Source: an uncultured Puniceicoccaceae bacterium (GTDB lineage Bacteria; Verrucomicrobiota; Verrucomicrobiia; Opitutales; Coraliomargaritaceae). Taken from it: a stretch of DNA of 64,000 bases. The DNA is taken from positions 1-64,000 of the forward strand of contig CAJWEH010000002.1 in the NCBI GenBank assembly GCA_913031135.1. Reading direction: 5' to 3'. Positions 25,077-35,359 of the stretch are shown here, one piece after another (position 1 is the stretch's first letter; the number at the start of each line of letters is the position of its first letter). The position numbers and the translations under genes are program-made. The notes below the pieces were generated by a model that searched no databases, had not been told where the DNA came from, and saw nothing but the letters and a program-made list of their open reading frames with translations.

Positions 25077-25876
25077 TAATCAAAAGTTTTAGGGCTTTCA
25101 AATGGTTTTTTGAAATATGTATCAGGGATAAGTATCATACCTTTAGCGATGCTCGTATCCATTGTGCTAAGGGGTTTAAAATAGACCCTGTTATGATCAT
25201 AATTTAAGAATTCGATGTATTCGCTCCATTTTGCATTTGCCTGGTCTAATGGTTTAATGGACTCGACGATCTCTAAATCCATAGAAATAACATTAGTTTC
25301 ATAATAGCAAGAGTCTCTTAAATAAAACGATTTAGCTGTATTGATGAATTTTGCATGAATATTTCCTTTATAAAGGGCGATTTTCAAGATGTCATAATCA
25401 TAGGAGATAAGGCAATCAGCCGAATAAAATTCGAGTTTAATGTTTGGAAATTCAATGATGAAGCTTGAAAGCGGAGATTGCTTGGTAGTTTTCAGAGCAA
25501 TGGAGCCATAGTTTAAGATTCCCCATAGGTTGGAACTTGAGGGTTCTGATTGATTCGAAATCGGATTAGACTCAAAAGGCTCTTGGCTAAATTCTTTTAT
25601 GGTCAATCTTGAATTTTCTAAAATGCCAATACTTGTGTTATTTGATAACTTAAAAAAAAGAGTACTTTCATAAGCAGTGTCAAAAATAGTGGCTTGCTCA
25701 AAGAGAATACTATCATGAAGTTTCGTTTTCTTTCCTTCTGAATGGTCGAGGTGTTTTACGGTTGCATGGCCTTCTAGGCTAGAAATATAAGCAATGCCTG
25801 AAAAGTCATCTCCTTTTGCCACTGTCTGCGTTAGCAAAATGAAAGCGCAAATGAGTATGCATTTCGTTTGAAACAT
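25076..25876 (-). CDS. Secreted FecR-like protein
   Basis: A signal peptide (about 1-21) is followed by a FecR-like beta domain: GIAYISSLEGHATVKHL, then TLFFKLSNNTSIGILENSRL. The protein has 266 residues. FecR domains in Verrucomicrobiota often occur in lone periplasmic proteins, without a sigma/anti-sigma pair; none is nearby here. The C-terminal half has no recognised motif. It lies between leuS (7 nt upstream) and lpxI (1-nt overlap) as the middle gene of a three-gene run, so it may be an envelope protein rather than a regulator. Confidence 0.7.
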   Translation of the reverse strand: MFQTKCILICAFILLTQTVAKGDDFSGIAYISSLEGHATVKHLDHSEGKKTKLHDSILFEQATIFDTAYESTLFFKLSNNTSIGILENSRLTIKEFSQEPFESNPISNQSEPSSSNLWGILNYGSIALKTTKQSPLSSFIIEFPNIKLEFYSADCLISYDYDILKIALYKGNIHAKFINTAKSFYLRDSCYYETNVISMDLEIVESIKPLDQANAKWSEYIEFLNYDHNRVYFKPLSTMDTSIAKGMILIPDTYFKKPFESPKTFD

Positions 25877-25883
25877 TGAGATA

Positions 25884-28466
25884 TTATCTGACTACTAGGT
25901 TGACGATTTTATTCGGAACATAAATGGCTTTAACGATTGCTTTTCCATCTAATTGAGCGATGACTCGTTCGTGCTTTTTTGCGGATTCAATGGCTGTTTC
26001 TTTTGTATGTTCTTTAGGAAGCATGGTGTCTCCTCGATATTTCCCATTGACTTGGAAAATGATTTTTACTGTTTCAGATTCCAATTTTTGGGCATCCACC
26101 TTCGGCCATTCTCGTTCACTAATAGATTGTTCATTTCCTAATCGAAAGAAAAGTTCTTCTGCAATATGAGGTGCTAAAGGGGCAATAAGAACCAAGAATT
26201 GTTCAACGACTTCTTTTGGTAGGCTTTCAAGCTTAGAGAGTTGATTGAGTAAAATCATCAGTTGGGAAATCGCTGTATTAAATCCAAGGTTTTCGTAGTC
26301 GTGGGAGACTTTATCGATGGATTGGTGGACTAATCGATCTGTTTCTGAGTCAAGTTTAACTGAGTTTGTTAGGTCGATTTTTGGATTCAGCGTATAATCA
26401 TTATCGATGATAACGAGTCGCCACAATTTTCTTAAGAATCGGGCTACTCCTTCAATGCCTTTGGTATTCCATGGCTTCATGGCTTCAAGTGGTCCTAAAA
26501 ACATTAAATAAAGGCGTAGCGTGTCAGCCCCGTAGGCTTCGATGATTGTTTCTGGGTTTACCACATTTCCACGGCTTTTAGACATTTTTTCACCATCTTC
26601 TCCGAGTATAATTCCTTGGTGGAAGAGTTTTTTGAAGGGTTCTGCTTCAGTGACTACTCCGATATCGTAAAGGACTTGATGCCAAAAGCGTGCATATAAC
26701 AAGTGCAAGACAGCATGCTCTGCCCCTCCTATATATAAATCAGGCGTTTTCCAATAAGCTTCTAGCTCCTTGTCGATTAAGGCTGTTGAGTTCTGAGGGT
26801 CTATGTATCTTAAATAATACCAGCAGGAACCTGCCCATTGTGGCATGGTATTCGTTTCTCTTAAGCCACGAACGGTAAAATTGCTAGCTTGCGATGTGGT
26901 TTCTCCAGTTTCTCGATTAAAGTGAACCTCCAGCCATTTTGAAGCATGGCTTAGTGGGCTTTGTCCATCAGCCGAAGGTTTATAACTTTCTATTTCGGGT
27001 AGTTCAAGTGGTAGTGATTCATCAGGAAGACAAATCGCATATAATAGTTCATCGCCTATCTTTGATTTTATTGTGGTACCTTTAGGTTTAAATTGGGCAT
27101 TCACTTGAGCATAATCTGATTCATTGACCCAAATAATTGGAAATGGTTCGCCCCAGTATCTTTGACGAGAAAACAACCAATCTCTTAGTTTATAGTTCAC
27201 TTCAACCAGACCTTTATTTGCTTTTTCCAAGTTTTCGATGACGGCTTTTTTAGCGCTTTCTGAATCCATCCCATTTAGCGAATCTGAATTTTTGAGTGGT
27301 CCGCTCGCTGTGAATGCTTGAGTCAAGTTACCTCCAGCATCCTTTTTCGCTGTTCCGCAATCATCAATGACTTGAATGATATCGATGTTGAATTTTTGGG
27401 CGAATTCAAAGTCTCGTTCATCATGTGCGGGAACTGCCATAATAGCACCTGTTCCGTATGAAACTAATACGTAATCAGAAATCCAAATAGGAATTTTCTT
27501 TTTGTTAATTGGATTGATTGCAAATGCACCGATGTGGAGCCCGGTTTTATCTTTATTGAGTTCGGCACGCTCTAAGTCGGATTTTGTTTTCGTTTTTTCT
27601 ATGTATGCGGATACCGCGTCTTTTAGTTCTGGTGTGGTTAGCGTATGAACGAGAGGATGCTCGGGAGCAAGCACGAGATAAGTGGCTCCGTAAAGCGTGT
27701 CAGGGCGTGTGGTAAAGACATCAATGGTATCGTCACTTGAGTCGACATCAAAGCAGACCTTTGCTCCTTCGGAGCGACCGATCCAATTGGCTTGTAGACG
27801 TTTCGTTGAGTCTGGCCAATCGACCGCTTTGAGTCCATCTAGCAAACGATCGGCATAGTCTGTGATTTTAAGAACCCATTGTCTAATTGGCCTGCGTTCA
27901 ACAGGAAAATTGCCGCGTTCAGATCTTGGACCTTCAGGTGTATTGAGTACTTCTTCATTGGCGAGTACGGTTCCTAGTTCAGGACAAAACCAAACGGGCT
28001 TTTCTTCTACGTAGGCTAATCCCTTTTTGAACAGTTGGGTGAAGATCCACTGAGTCCATTTGAAATATTGAGGGTCAGTCGTATTCACTTCTCGTTCCCA
28101 ATCATAACACAGTCCAATCTGTTTGAGCTGTTCTTTGAATCGGCTAACATTTTCTGTGGTTGTGATTTTTGGGTGTTTTCCTGTTTTAATTGCGTATTGT
28201 TCTGTCGGCAGTCCAAAAGCATCCCAGCCCATGGGGTGAAGCACGTTGTATCCTTGTGCTTTTTTGAAGCGTTTGTAAGCATCACTAGCAGTGTAGCCTT
28301 CTGGATGACCTATATGAAGGCCTGCCCCAGACGGGTAAGGAAACATATCCAGTATATAAAATTTGGGTCTTTTATCGAAATTGATGGCTTGGAATGTATT
28401 GTTTTCCGACCAGTAGGCCTGCCATTTTGGTTCTATTTTAGAAAAGTTATATTCTGAATTTTGCAT
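25884..28466 (-). CDS. leuS: Leucyl-tRNA synthetase
   Basis: This class I synthetase charges tRNA-Leu. It has 860 residues, the usual length. The HIGH motif is at 51-54 (GAGLHIGHPEGYTASD), the editing domain contains the TTRPDTLYGATY block, and the KMSKS loop (GEKMSKSRGN) is near residue 627. The anticodon-binding domain follows. No T-box or other leader is evident in the 118 nt before the divergently transcribed neighbour. It heads a leuS, fecR-like, lpxI run. Confidence 0.97.
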   Translation of the reverse strand: MQNSEYNFSKIEPKWQAYWSENNTFQAINFDKRPKFYILDMFPYPSGAGLHIGHPEGYTASDAYKRFKKAQGYNVLHPMGWDAFGLPTEQYAIKTGKHPKITTTENVSRFKEQLKQIGLCYDWEREVNTTDPQYFKWTQWIFTQLFKKGLAYVEEKPVWFCPELGTVLANEEVLNTPEGPRSERGNFPVERRPIRQWVLKITDYADRLLDGLKAVDWPDSTKRLQANWIGRSEGAKVCFDVDSSDDTIDVFTTRPDTLYGATYLVLAPEHPLVHTLTTPELKDAVSAYIEKTKTKSDLERAELNKDKTGLHIGAFAINPINKKKIPIWISDYVLVSYGTGAIMAVPAHDERDFEFAQKFNIDIIQVIDDCGTAKKDAGGNLTQAFTASGPLKNSDSLNGMDSESAKKAVIENLEKANKGLVEVNYKLRDWLFSRQRYWGEPFPIIWVNESDYAQVNAQFKPKGTTIKSKIGDELLYAICLPDESLPLELPEIESYKPSADGQSPLSHASKWLEVHFNRETGETTSQASNFTVRGLRETNTMPQWAGSCWYYLRYIDPQNSTALIDKELEAYWKTPDLYIGGAEHAVLHLLYARFWHQVLYDIGVVTEAEPFKKLFHQGIILGEDGEKMSKSRGNVVNPETIIEAYGADTLRLYLMFLGPLEAMKPWNTKGIEGVARFLRKLWRLVIIDNDYTLNPKIDLTNSVKLDSETDRLVHQSIDKVSHDYENLGFNTAISQLMILLNQLSKLESLPKEVVEQFLVLIAPLAPHIAEELFFRLGNEQSISEREWPKVDAQKLESETVKIIFQVNGKYRGDTMLPKEHTKETAIESAKKHERVIAQLDGKAIVKAIYVPNKIVNLVVR

Positions 28467-28584
28467 ACGCTTTATAGGGATAGATGCATTTAGATAAGTT
28501 GTTCATGCTTCGTCAATATTTCTAGAGAGTGCATGCTACTTTCTAAGTCTTGACCTAATTCATATATTTTTGCGAAAATACAGC

Positions 28585-29145
28585 ATGTTTTTCGTCAAGA
28601 ATCTATCGGCAGTTAGTGTGAGTGCATTGTTCCTTATTTGTTTATTTCCAATTGGAGCGGTATATGCCTCTAAGCCTTTTATTGGGTCAAATAAAGAAAG
28701 TCGATTTTCGCAAAAAGAGTATCCTTTAAAGAAGAAAGACTTTAATAAGGAGAATAGGTTCTCTGGAAGTCGTTTTCAGTTTAAAGAATGGGATAAGCAT
28801 TACTCAAAGCTCGGTCAGAAAAAAGTATTCAGTGAAAAATCTCAAAATCAGTTTAATAATAAAATAGATAAAGAGTTATCAAATTTTGAAATGCTTGAAT
28901 ACCGTGAATCTAACTGGAATGATTATTTTTCTAAAATTCGTAAAGAGGCTAATATTGAAGTGGATCAAAATGCTCAAATATTAAGTGACCGTGTCACTTA
29001 TACCTTACTCTTGCAGGACACTCAACAATTTGAAGAGATGGCTGAAAAAATGGATTTGAGGTCAATTAATCGATTTCAATTTAGAAACAACCGTCCTGAG
29101 GGAGAAATACCGGTTGATTCAGTAGATGGTACTAATGGTAATTAG
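28585..29145 (+). CDS. Secreted basic protein of unknown function
   Basis: From ATG 28585 the protein has 186 residues; an upstream in-frame TTG is disfavoured because the ATG gives a clean signal peptide (VKNLSAVSVSALFLICLFP then VYASKP). The mature part is rich in Lys, Phe, Glu and Asn, with a repeated 'KE.RFS' flavour (NKESRFSQKEY, NKENRFSGSRF). It has no Cys after the signal and no recognised domain. It may be a periplasmic structural or stress protein. The antiporter gene follows closely and may be co-transcribed. Confidence 0.6.
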   Translation: MFFVKNLSAVSVSALFLICLFPIGAVYASKPFIGSNKESRFSQKEYPLKKKDFNKENRFSGSRFQFKEWDKHYSKLGQKKVFSEKSQNQFNNKIDKELSNFEMLEYRESNWNDYFSKIRKEANIEVDQNAQILSDRVTYTLLLQDTQQFEEMAEKMDLRSINRFQFRNNRPEGEIPVDSVDGTNGN

Positions 29146-29187
29146 TCATTGCATTTACACCAAGTTTTCATTTTTTGTTTTCTGTTT

Positions 29188-30774
29188 ATGAAGGATCTAT
29201 TTCGTTTTTTTTGTTTCACATTCATTTTTATTTCTTTTGGGCAGGGATGCTTACTTGCTGGAGGTGGTTCGGATGTGTATGATAAGGCTCCGTTTCCAGT
29301 TCAGTTGAGTTATTATTCTGAATTGGAGTCTGAGTATGCTATCGAGCATTCCGTTGATCAAGAGGACCTCTCTTTAATGAAGCGTTTGATGTTGAGGGCA
29401 TCTGTGGATCCGGTGAATTTAATTGCTACTTTACTATTTTTTGGAGCGATTCTCCACACCTTTGCGGCTGGTTATTTTATGAAGTTGTCTCATAAACTTG
29501 AGGAGCAGCACAAAGAGAATCTGTGTAACCGAAACTTTTGCTATGTTGATGGAAAGTCCCCTGTTGATTTTAAAGCGAAATTATTTCATTTCCTTGGTGA
29601 GGTAGAGGCGATTTTTGGCATATGGATTCTTCCATTGTTAGTGGTCATTACTTGTTACCACGGATGGAGTACAGCTGCGTATTATATTGATAGTCGTAAC
29701 TTTACAGAGCCTTTATTCGTCGTTGTGATTATGTCGATTGCAGCGTCTAGGCCGATTATCACCTTTTCCGAAAAAGCGCTGAGTTGTTTTGCTCAATTAG
29801 GGAAACAGTCGATTGCAGCGTGGTGGATTTCAATTCTAGTGGTGGCGCCTTTGCTTGGGTCTTTTATCACTGAGCCAGCAGCTATGACAATTGCTGCACT
29901 TTTATTGGGGCAACAATTTTATCAATACAAGCCATCTGAAGTCTTTAAGTATGCAACGATTGGACTTCTTTTTGTGAACATCTCGGTCGGTGGAACTTTA
30001 ACGCATTTTGCGGCACCACCGGTATTGATGGTAGCAACAAAATGGGAGTGGAATGTTCCTTTCATGTTAACTAATTTTGGTTGGAGGGCTTTTTTAGGTA
30101 TTATCTTCGCAACCGCACTTTATTATCTTTTATTTAGAAAAGAATTTAAAAATCTTGAGGAGAGCCGAGTACAGGCAGAGGACATTGTTAGTGAAGATCC
30201 AGTTGAAAGAACTCCGATTTGGGTGATTGGAGTGCACTTGTCCTTTTTAGCATGGACGGTCTTTACGCTCCATCATCCAGCCCTATTTATTGGGGGTTTT
30301 TTAATGTTTATAGCCTTTACGATAGCAACGGATCACCATCAAAATGCGATTTCATTGAAGAGTCCTTTGTTGGTCGGATTTTTTCTTGCGGGCTTGGTCA
30401 CACATGGGGGACTCCAAGCATGGTGGATTGAACCCGTTCTCTCGATGCTATCTGAGCAAATGCTTTTCTTTGGTTCTACGATTTTGACTGCGTTCAATGA
30501 TAATGCTGCTATCACATTTTTAGCCTCTCAGGTGCCTGCTTTTGATCACCGGTTAGTGGATGATGTGGCATTGGCAAAGTCCCTCCAGTATGCAGTAGTA
30601 GCGGGTGCTGTGACGGGTGGAGGTTTAACAGTGATTGCGAATGCACCGAATCCAGCTGGGCAGAGTTTGTTAAGCCGATTTTTCAAAGGGGGTGTTTCTC
30701 CACTAAATTTATTACTCGCTGCTTTAACGCCTACCTTGATTATGGTCGTTGTCTTTATCGTGATTCCGAATTAA
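29188..30774 (+). CDS. Putative Na+/H+ antiporter (PF07399-type)
   Basis: From ATG 29188 the protein has 528 residues. A signal-like first helix is followed by about eleven membrane segments. The stretch TEPAAMTIAALLLGQQF, then GGTLTHFAAPPVLMVA, and the second-half ILTAFNDNAAITFLASQVP resemble the paired half-sites of ion transporters and fit the putative antiporter family PF07399. Transport of sodium or protons is inferred from family membership only. An earlier TTG at 29149 is in frame, but the ATG fits the protein start better. Confidence 0.8.
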   Translation: MKDLFRFFCFTFIFISFGQGCLLAGGGSDVYDKAPFPVQLSYYSELESEYAIEHSVDQEDLSLMKRLMLRASVDPVNLIATLLFFGAILHTFAAGYFMKLSHKLEEQHKENLCNRNFCYVDGKSPVDFKAKLFHFLGEVEAIFGIWILPLLVVITCYHGWSTAAYYIDSRNFTEPLFVVVIMSIAASRPIITFSEKALSCFAQLGKQSIAAWWISILVVAPLLGSFITEPAAMTIAALLLGQQFYQYKPSEVFKYATIGLLFVNISVGGTLTHFAAPPVLMVATKWEWNVPFMLTNFGWRAFLGIIFATALYYLLFRKEFKNLEESRVQAEDIVSEDPVERTPIWVIGVHLSFLAWTVFTLHHPALFIGGFLMFIAFTIATDHHQNAISLKSPLLVGFFLAGLVTHGGLQAWWIEPVLSMLSEQMLFFGSTILTAFNDNAAITFLASQVPAFDHRLVDDVALAKSLQYAVVAGAVTGGGLTVIANAPNPAGQSLLSRFFKGGVSPLNLLLAALTPTLIMVVVFIVIPN

Positions 30775-30792
30775 TAGTCTTGATTTAAATTT

Positions 30793-32535
30793 ATGGGCAA
30801 AGGCGAGATCATCAAGATTCTAAAAGAAATTGGCGTTCTTTTAGAATTAAAAGGTGAAAATGCTTTTAAGGTCAGAGCCTACCAAAGCGGGGCGAGAACA
30901 CTTGAGCGCTTAGAGGATAATTTTGAACAAATTGTAGAAGCGGGGCGCTTAAAAGAATTAAAGGGGATTGGACAAGCCTTGGTTCAAAAGATTGAGCTTT
31001 TGTATCGTGAGGGGCGCCTCCCATTTTATGAAGATTTAAAGGCTTCGGTGGCTCCTGGCTTGCTAGAATTTTTAGAGATTCCAGGACTTGGGGGTAAAAA
31101 AGTTAAAGTGATTTATGATCAGCTTGGTATTGATACGATGGATGCTTTGAAGGAGGCGTGTACTTCTGGGACAATTGAAGCTCTCGAGGGTTTTGGGAAG
31201 AAATCTGCAGAGAAAATTCTTTCAGGTATTGAAAACAGAAAAGCGTATGGGAAAAGGCACCTCTGGTGGTCAGTGACGGGTTTAGTTGAGCGAATTTTAG
31301 CTATTTTGAGGGCACATCCTAATACCATTAGGGCTGAAGTTGCGGGAAGTTATCGAAGGTGTATGGAAACGGTGGGCGATTTAGATTTCATTGTTGCTTC
31401 TGAATCAGCTTCGGAGTTGATGGAATTGTTTGTGGCACTTGAGGGGGTCAAAGAGGTTACCGCCAAGGGAATAACGAAGTCTAGTGTTCGTTTTGAAAGT
31501 GGTATACAGGCAGACCTAAGAGTGGTTCCTGAAGAGGCTTTTGTCTTTGCGCTTCATCATTTTACGGGCTCTAAGGATCATAATGTACTGATGAGGCAGA
31601 GGGCTTTATCGATGGGGTATCGTTTGAGTGAATGGGGCATTTTTGATAAAAATTCCGATGATGCAGAGCCTTTGAAAGTATCAAGTGAGATTCAAAGTGA
31701 ATGTGATCTTTTCAAATTTTTTAACTTATCTCCTATCGTTCCTGAATTGCGAGAAGGCTTTGATGAGGTATCTAGAGCGGAAGCCTCAAACATGCCATCT
31801 TTAGTTGAAGCGTCTTCGATTAAAGGGGTCTTTCACAATCATACCACAGCTTCTGATGGTTTAGATACACTTGAAGATATGGTAAAGGCGGCTGAACGGC
31901 TGGGTTGGTCGTACATTGGTTTTGCTGATCATTCCAAGGCTAGTTACCAAGCAAATGGTCTATCTGAAGATCGAGTCTTGAAGCTTATTGACTCGATCAA
32001 ACAGTTTAATGATTCAAAGCAATCGAAGGTGAAAGTGTTTTCGGGCATAGAGTGTGATATCTTAAGTGATGGTCGTTTAGATTTAGAACAATCTGTTTTA
32101 GAGCAGTTAGACTATGTTGTTGCTTCAGTTCACTCAGGCTTCACTCAATCCGAGTCTGAAATGACTCAACGAATTATTAAAGCTATTGAGCAGCCCGTGG
32201 TCACCATGCTTGGGCACCCCACTGGTCGATTATTGCTTAGAAGAGAAGCGTATGCTGTGGACATTGACAAAATCATTGACGCAGCAATTGCAAATAAGGT
32301 CATCATTGAGATTAATGCAAACCCTCAAAGGCTTGATATGGATTGGAGGCATTGGCGTAAGGGTCTAGATCGTGGTTTACTGTGTTCAATTAACCCAGAT
32401 GCTCATTCGACTCAGCATTTAGATTATTTTAGAGCCGGTGTGAATATAGCTAGAAAAGCCGGAATGGAGGACCATCATATTATAAATACAAGAAATGTGA
32501 GTGATGTAAGTCTCTTGTTTACAGAGGGTTATTGA
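30793..32535 (+). CDS. polX: Family X DNA polymerase with PHP domain (PolX)
   Basis: This cytosolic repair polymerase/3'-5' exonuclease has 580 residues. N-terminal helix-hairpin-helix motifs (LKELKGIGQALVQKI, LEIPGLGGKKVKVIY, ALEGFGKKSAEKI) precede the polymerase domain with catalytic D196, D198 (VGDLDFIV) and D241 (QADLRVV). The C-terminal PHP domain begins at about residue 345 with FHNHTTASDG (H348, H350) and includes IGFADHS and SVHSGF. All expected residues are visible. The role is in base-excision repair. Confidence 0.95.
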   Translation: MGKGEIIKILKEIGVLLELKGENAFKVRAYQSGARTLERLEDNFEQIVEAGRLKELKGIGQALVQKIELLYREGRLPFYEDLKASVAPGLLEFLEIPGLGGKKVKVIYDQLGIDTMDALKEACTSGTIEALEGFGKKSAEKILSGIENRKAYGKRHLWWSVTGLVERILAILRAHPNTIRAEVAGSYRRCMETVGDLDFIVASESASELMELFVALEGVKEVTAKGITKSSVRFESGIQADLRVVPEEAFVFALHHFTGSKDHNVLMRQRALSMGYRLSEWGIFDKNSDDAEPLKVSSEIQSECDLFKFFNLSPIVPELREGFDEVSRAEASNMPSLVEASSIKGVFHNHTTASDGLDTLEDMVKAAERLGWSYIGFADHSKASYQANGLSEDRVLKLIDSIKQFNDSKQSKVKVFSGIECDILSDGRLDLEQSVLEQLDYVVASVHSGFTQSESEMTQRIIKAIEQPVVTMLGHPTGRLLLRREAYAVDIDKIIDAAIANKVIIEINANPQRLDMDWRHWRKGLDRGLLCSINPDAHSTQHLDYFRAGVNIARKAGMEDHHIINTRNVSDVSLLFTEGY

Positions 32536-32540
32536 TTATT

Positions 32541-32599
32541 AGGTGACTTTTTCTTGTAATCATAACTAAAATTTGCTTAGGTATAGATTCGTGTCACCT
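32541..32599. promoter_or_regulatory. Inverted repeat in the leader of rny
   Basis: AGGTGAC (32541-32547) and GTCACCT (32593-32599) are perfect complements 45 nt apart, with a smaller CTAA/TTAG pairing between them. They lie between polX and rny. They could form a stem in RNA upstream of rny, or be two binding half-sites. A -10-like TATAGA occurs inside, so part of this may be promoter. There is no evidence beyond the pairing. Confidence 0.3.
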
Positions 32600-32642
32600 C
32601 AGCGAGCCTACTCTTAAATTATTAATTTATTAAAAGCTGATT

Positions 32643-34136
32643 ATGGATCCTGACACGATTTTGATGTTTTCAATTGGGCTTATCTTGGGTGTAGTTTTGG
32701 TCGCCCTGATTATGCAACGTCAAATTCGGCTTTTTAAATCCAATTATAAGCAGAAGTCAGAAATTTTGCTGAAGGAAAAGACGCTTGAGTTGAGGGAGCA
32801 AATTTCTGGCTTAGAGTTGAATGTCCAATCAAGAGAAGGAGAGTTGGATCGTAAACTGAAAGAAGTTAGCTTATTGGAGCGTAGGCTGATTGATAAAGCT
32901 AATGATTTTGTTGATAAAGAAAATGAAATCCTCAAGGAGCAAAAGTTTTTGGATTCCGCGAAATTTAATGCTAAAAAACTTGAGCGTTTTTACCGATTGA
33001 AATTACATCAGATTACTCAAATGAGTGCTAAGGAGGCTCGTCAGTTATTGATAGAGGATACTAAAAAAGAGTGTGCAGAAGAGCTTAAAGACATCAGGCG
33101 TGAACAATTAGGTAAGGCGGAGGCTTCGATTAATCAGGAGGCGAAGCAAATTTTATTAGCAACGATGCAACGATTATCGAGCCAAGCGATGACGGATGCG
33201 ACAGCGACTTTGGTAAAACTGCCCAGTGAAGAAATAAAAGGTCGTATTATTGGTCGAGAAGGTCGAAATATTCGAACATTTGAACACGTAACTGGTACGA
33301 CTTTAATGATGGATGAAGCCCCTGACTCGGTTTTAGTTTCATCATTTGATCCTGTTCGGAGAGAGGTCGCTAGGATTGCTTTGGAAGCTTTGGTGCGAGA
33401 TGGTCGTATACATCCGGCAAGCATCGAGGAGGAAGTGCAGAAGTCAGAACAAGAAATGCTTTCGGGGATAATGGAAATTGGGGAAAACGCTTTGCGTAAA
33501 CTGCGGATTTCAAATATGCCAGTTGAGTTATCTTCAATTTTGGGACATTTGCATTATCGCTTATCCAACAATCAAAACACTTTGGATCACTCTGTTGAGG
33601 TGGCAAATTTCTGTGCCTTATTAGCATCTGAACTAGGTTATGATGTGAATATCGCTAAAAGAGCTGGTTTGCTTCATGATATTGGTAAAGCCATGACTGA
33701 AGAAGGACATGAAAGCCATGCAATTGCAGGGGCTAAATTTGCGAAAAAACATGGTGAAGGAGATTTAGTGGTCAATGCAATCGCTGCCCATCACAAGGAG
33801 GTCGAAGCCAAAAGTGTTTATGCTAGCTTAGTTATGATCGCAGATTCAATTTCGGCTATGCGCCCAGGAGTACGAACCTCATCAGTGGATGGATTTATGC
33901 ACCGAGTTCGTACGATTGAGGACATTGCAAAAGAACAACATGGGGTTGAAGATGCTTATGCGATTCAAGCTGGAAAGGAACTGAGAGTTATCGTTAAACC
34001 TGAAGATGTGGATGAGGAGGAAACCCGTCAAATTGCTCGAAGAATACGTTTAAGAATTGAGAATGAATTGACTTATCCTGGAGCTATTGACATTACTGTT
34101 ATACGTGAGCAACGATTTAACGAAACGGCTGTTTAG
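32643..34136 (+). CDS. rny: Ribonuclease Y
   Basis: This membrane-anchored endoribonuclease starts mRNA decay. It has 497 residues. An N-terminal membrane helix (about 6-25) precedes a long charged coiled coil (to about 180), a KH domain ([20 protein letters not shown], about 200-220) and an HD domain (H345-D346 in [13 protein letters not shown]). The terminal [11 protein letters not shown]-like end ([13 protein letters not shown]) is typical. The next gene starts inside its 3' end, in another frame. Confidence 0.95.
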   Translation: MDPDTILMFSIGLILGVVLVALIMQRQIRLFKSNYKQKSEILLKEKTLELREQISGLELNVQSREGELDRKLKEVSLLERRLIDKANDFVDKENEILKEQKFLDSAKFNAKKLERFYRLKLHQITQMSAKEARQLLIEDTKKECAEELKDIRREQLGKAEASINQEAKQILLATMQRLSSQAMTDATATLVKLPSEEIKGRIIGREGRNIRTFEHVTGTTLMMDEAPDSVLVSSFDPVRREVARIALEALVRDGRIHPASIEEEVQKSEQEMLSGIMEIGENALRKLRISNMPVELSSILGHLHYRLSNNQNTLDHSVEVANFCALLASELGYDVNIAKRAGLLHDIGKAMTEEGHESHAIAGAKFAKKHGEGDLVVNAIAAHHKEVEAKSVYASLVMIADSISAMRPGVRTSSVDGFMHRVRTIEDIAKEQHGVEDAYAIQAGKELRVIVKPEDVDEEETRQIARRIRLRIENELTYPGAIDITVIREQRFNETAV

Positions 34137-35190
34137 TCAGTTACTTAGACTCAGCACGCTTTTTTTTCTGAGCGTTCTGAGCGTTCTGAGTGCGTTATGC
34201 TCTAATGAAACGGTTCGGATTACTTTGGACTCTGGAGAGGTCTTCATAGGTGAACAACTTGTCAGTGAGTCAAGTGACTTAACGGTAATTGAGCATGAGC
34301 TCTTAGGGGTTTTAAAATTTCCGACCGAGGCGATTCTTGAAGTTTATCCAATGATTGATGAGGAGGAGCCAGTGGTTTCTACGGAGGAGCCAAAGATTTT
34401 GGACGAAAAGCTTAACGAAACTCAAACAGTGAGCCAAGAAGCGCAAAATCCAGCTGAAGTATCTGAAACAGCTGAAGCATTAGATATTATTGAAATTATC
34501 AATCGGTGGGAGGCACCAAAATCATGGTCAGGGAATCTGAAAATTGGTATTAATCAATCAACTGGAGATCGAAAATACGTTCAAACATATATGCGAGGTC
34601 TGCTGCGGATTCAAAAAGAAGCGAGTCCAAATAGCTTCCAATTAAAAGGGGAGTACATTTATCAAGAAACTGAGCGAACGGATGGTGATAAATATATTTC
34701 TTCCGATCGATTTTACACCGACTTTACTTACCGAAGACTATTTTCTTCTCATTGGTTTTTTCAAAATCTTACAACGCTAAGAAGAGATGTGATTAAGGGG
34801 ATTGAACAAGAATTACAGAACTTATCGGGTGTTGGATACCGTAAAAAACTAGGGGAAAAGGTGGAATTTTTGATTGGTTCAGGATTAGGTTTTCAAAATA
34901 AGTCATTGAATTCTGTGTTGGTCGAGGATCAGAAAGACTGGGTTGTGAATGTGTTCCAAGAATTAAATTGGACCCCTAAAGATCGAATGAGGCTCAGTCA
35001 AAAGATGAATTACTTTAGGAATCCGAATACAATCAACATTTACAACTACGATTTTACTTTGTCTTTTAATTATCGCCTGACCGATTTACTCGGTCTAGAG
35101 ATGCGATACACGAAAGATTATGATAATGGTATTGATGACAAATACGGCGATAACACCCGTTTTCAAAATGCATTAACTATTTATTTTTAA
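34105..35190 (+). CDS. DUF481-family outer-membrane protein
   Basis: With GTG 34105 as start the protein has 361 residues and a signal peptide ending near LSALCSNE. After a short beta domain ([16 protein letters not shown]) and an acidic Glu/Pro-rich spacer comes a beta-barrel-like region (about 140 to the end) with alternating aromatic strands, ending in Phe (NALTIYF), as outer-membrane barrels do. This is the DUF481/YdiY layout. Function unknown. The start lies 32 nt inside rny. The signal peptide has a 9-nt tandem repeat giving [10 protein letters not shown]. Confidence 0.75.
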   Translation: MSNDLTKRLFSQLLRLSTLFFLSVLSVLSALCSNETVRITLDSGEVFIGEQLVSESSDLTVIEHELLGVLKFPTEAILEVYPMIDEEEPVVSTEEPKILDEKLNETQTVSQEAQNPAEVSETAEALDIIEIINRWEAPKSWSGNLKIGINQSTGDRKYVQTYMRGLLRIQKEASPNSFQLKGEYIYQETERTDGDKYISSDRFYTDFTYRRLFSSHWFFQNLTTLRRDVIKGIEQELQNLSGVGYRKKLGEKVEFLIGSGLGFQNKSLNSVLVEDQKDWVVNVFQELNWTPKDRMRLSQKMNYFRNPNTINIYNYDFTLSFNYRLTDLLGLEMRYTKDYDNGIDDKYGDNTRFQNALTIYF

Positions 35191-35359
35191 GCCATCATTT
35201 GGTTAGTGCTTCTTTTACTTAAGTTAAAGTCAGTTAAGAATAATGAAAGTTCTGTTGAATTTTGAAAATTCACATTTCACGCCTTTAGTATAGTAAAGAT
35301 CCTTTTAAAAATTTCGGTTTTTACTTTTACTTTTTTAGGAGATAAGGTTTACTGTAAAA

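Noticed and set aside
28467-28584. T-box leader of leuS
   Set aside because: The gap is only 118 nt and has no specifier or terminator structure visible.
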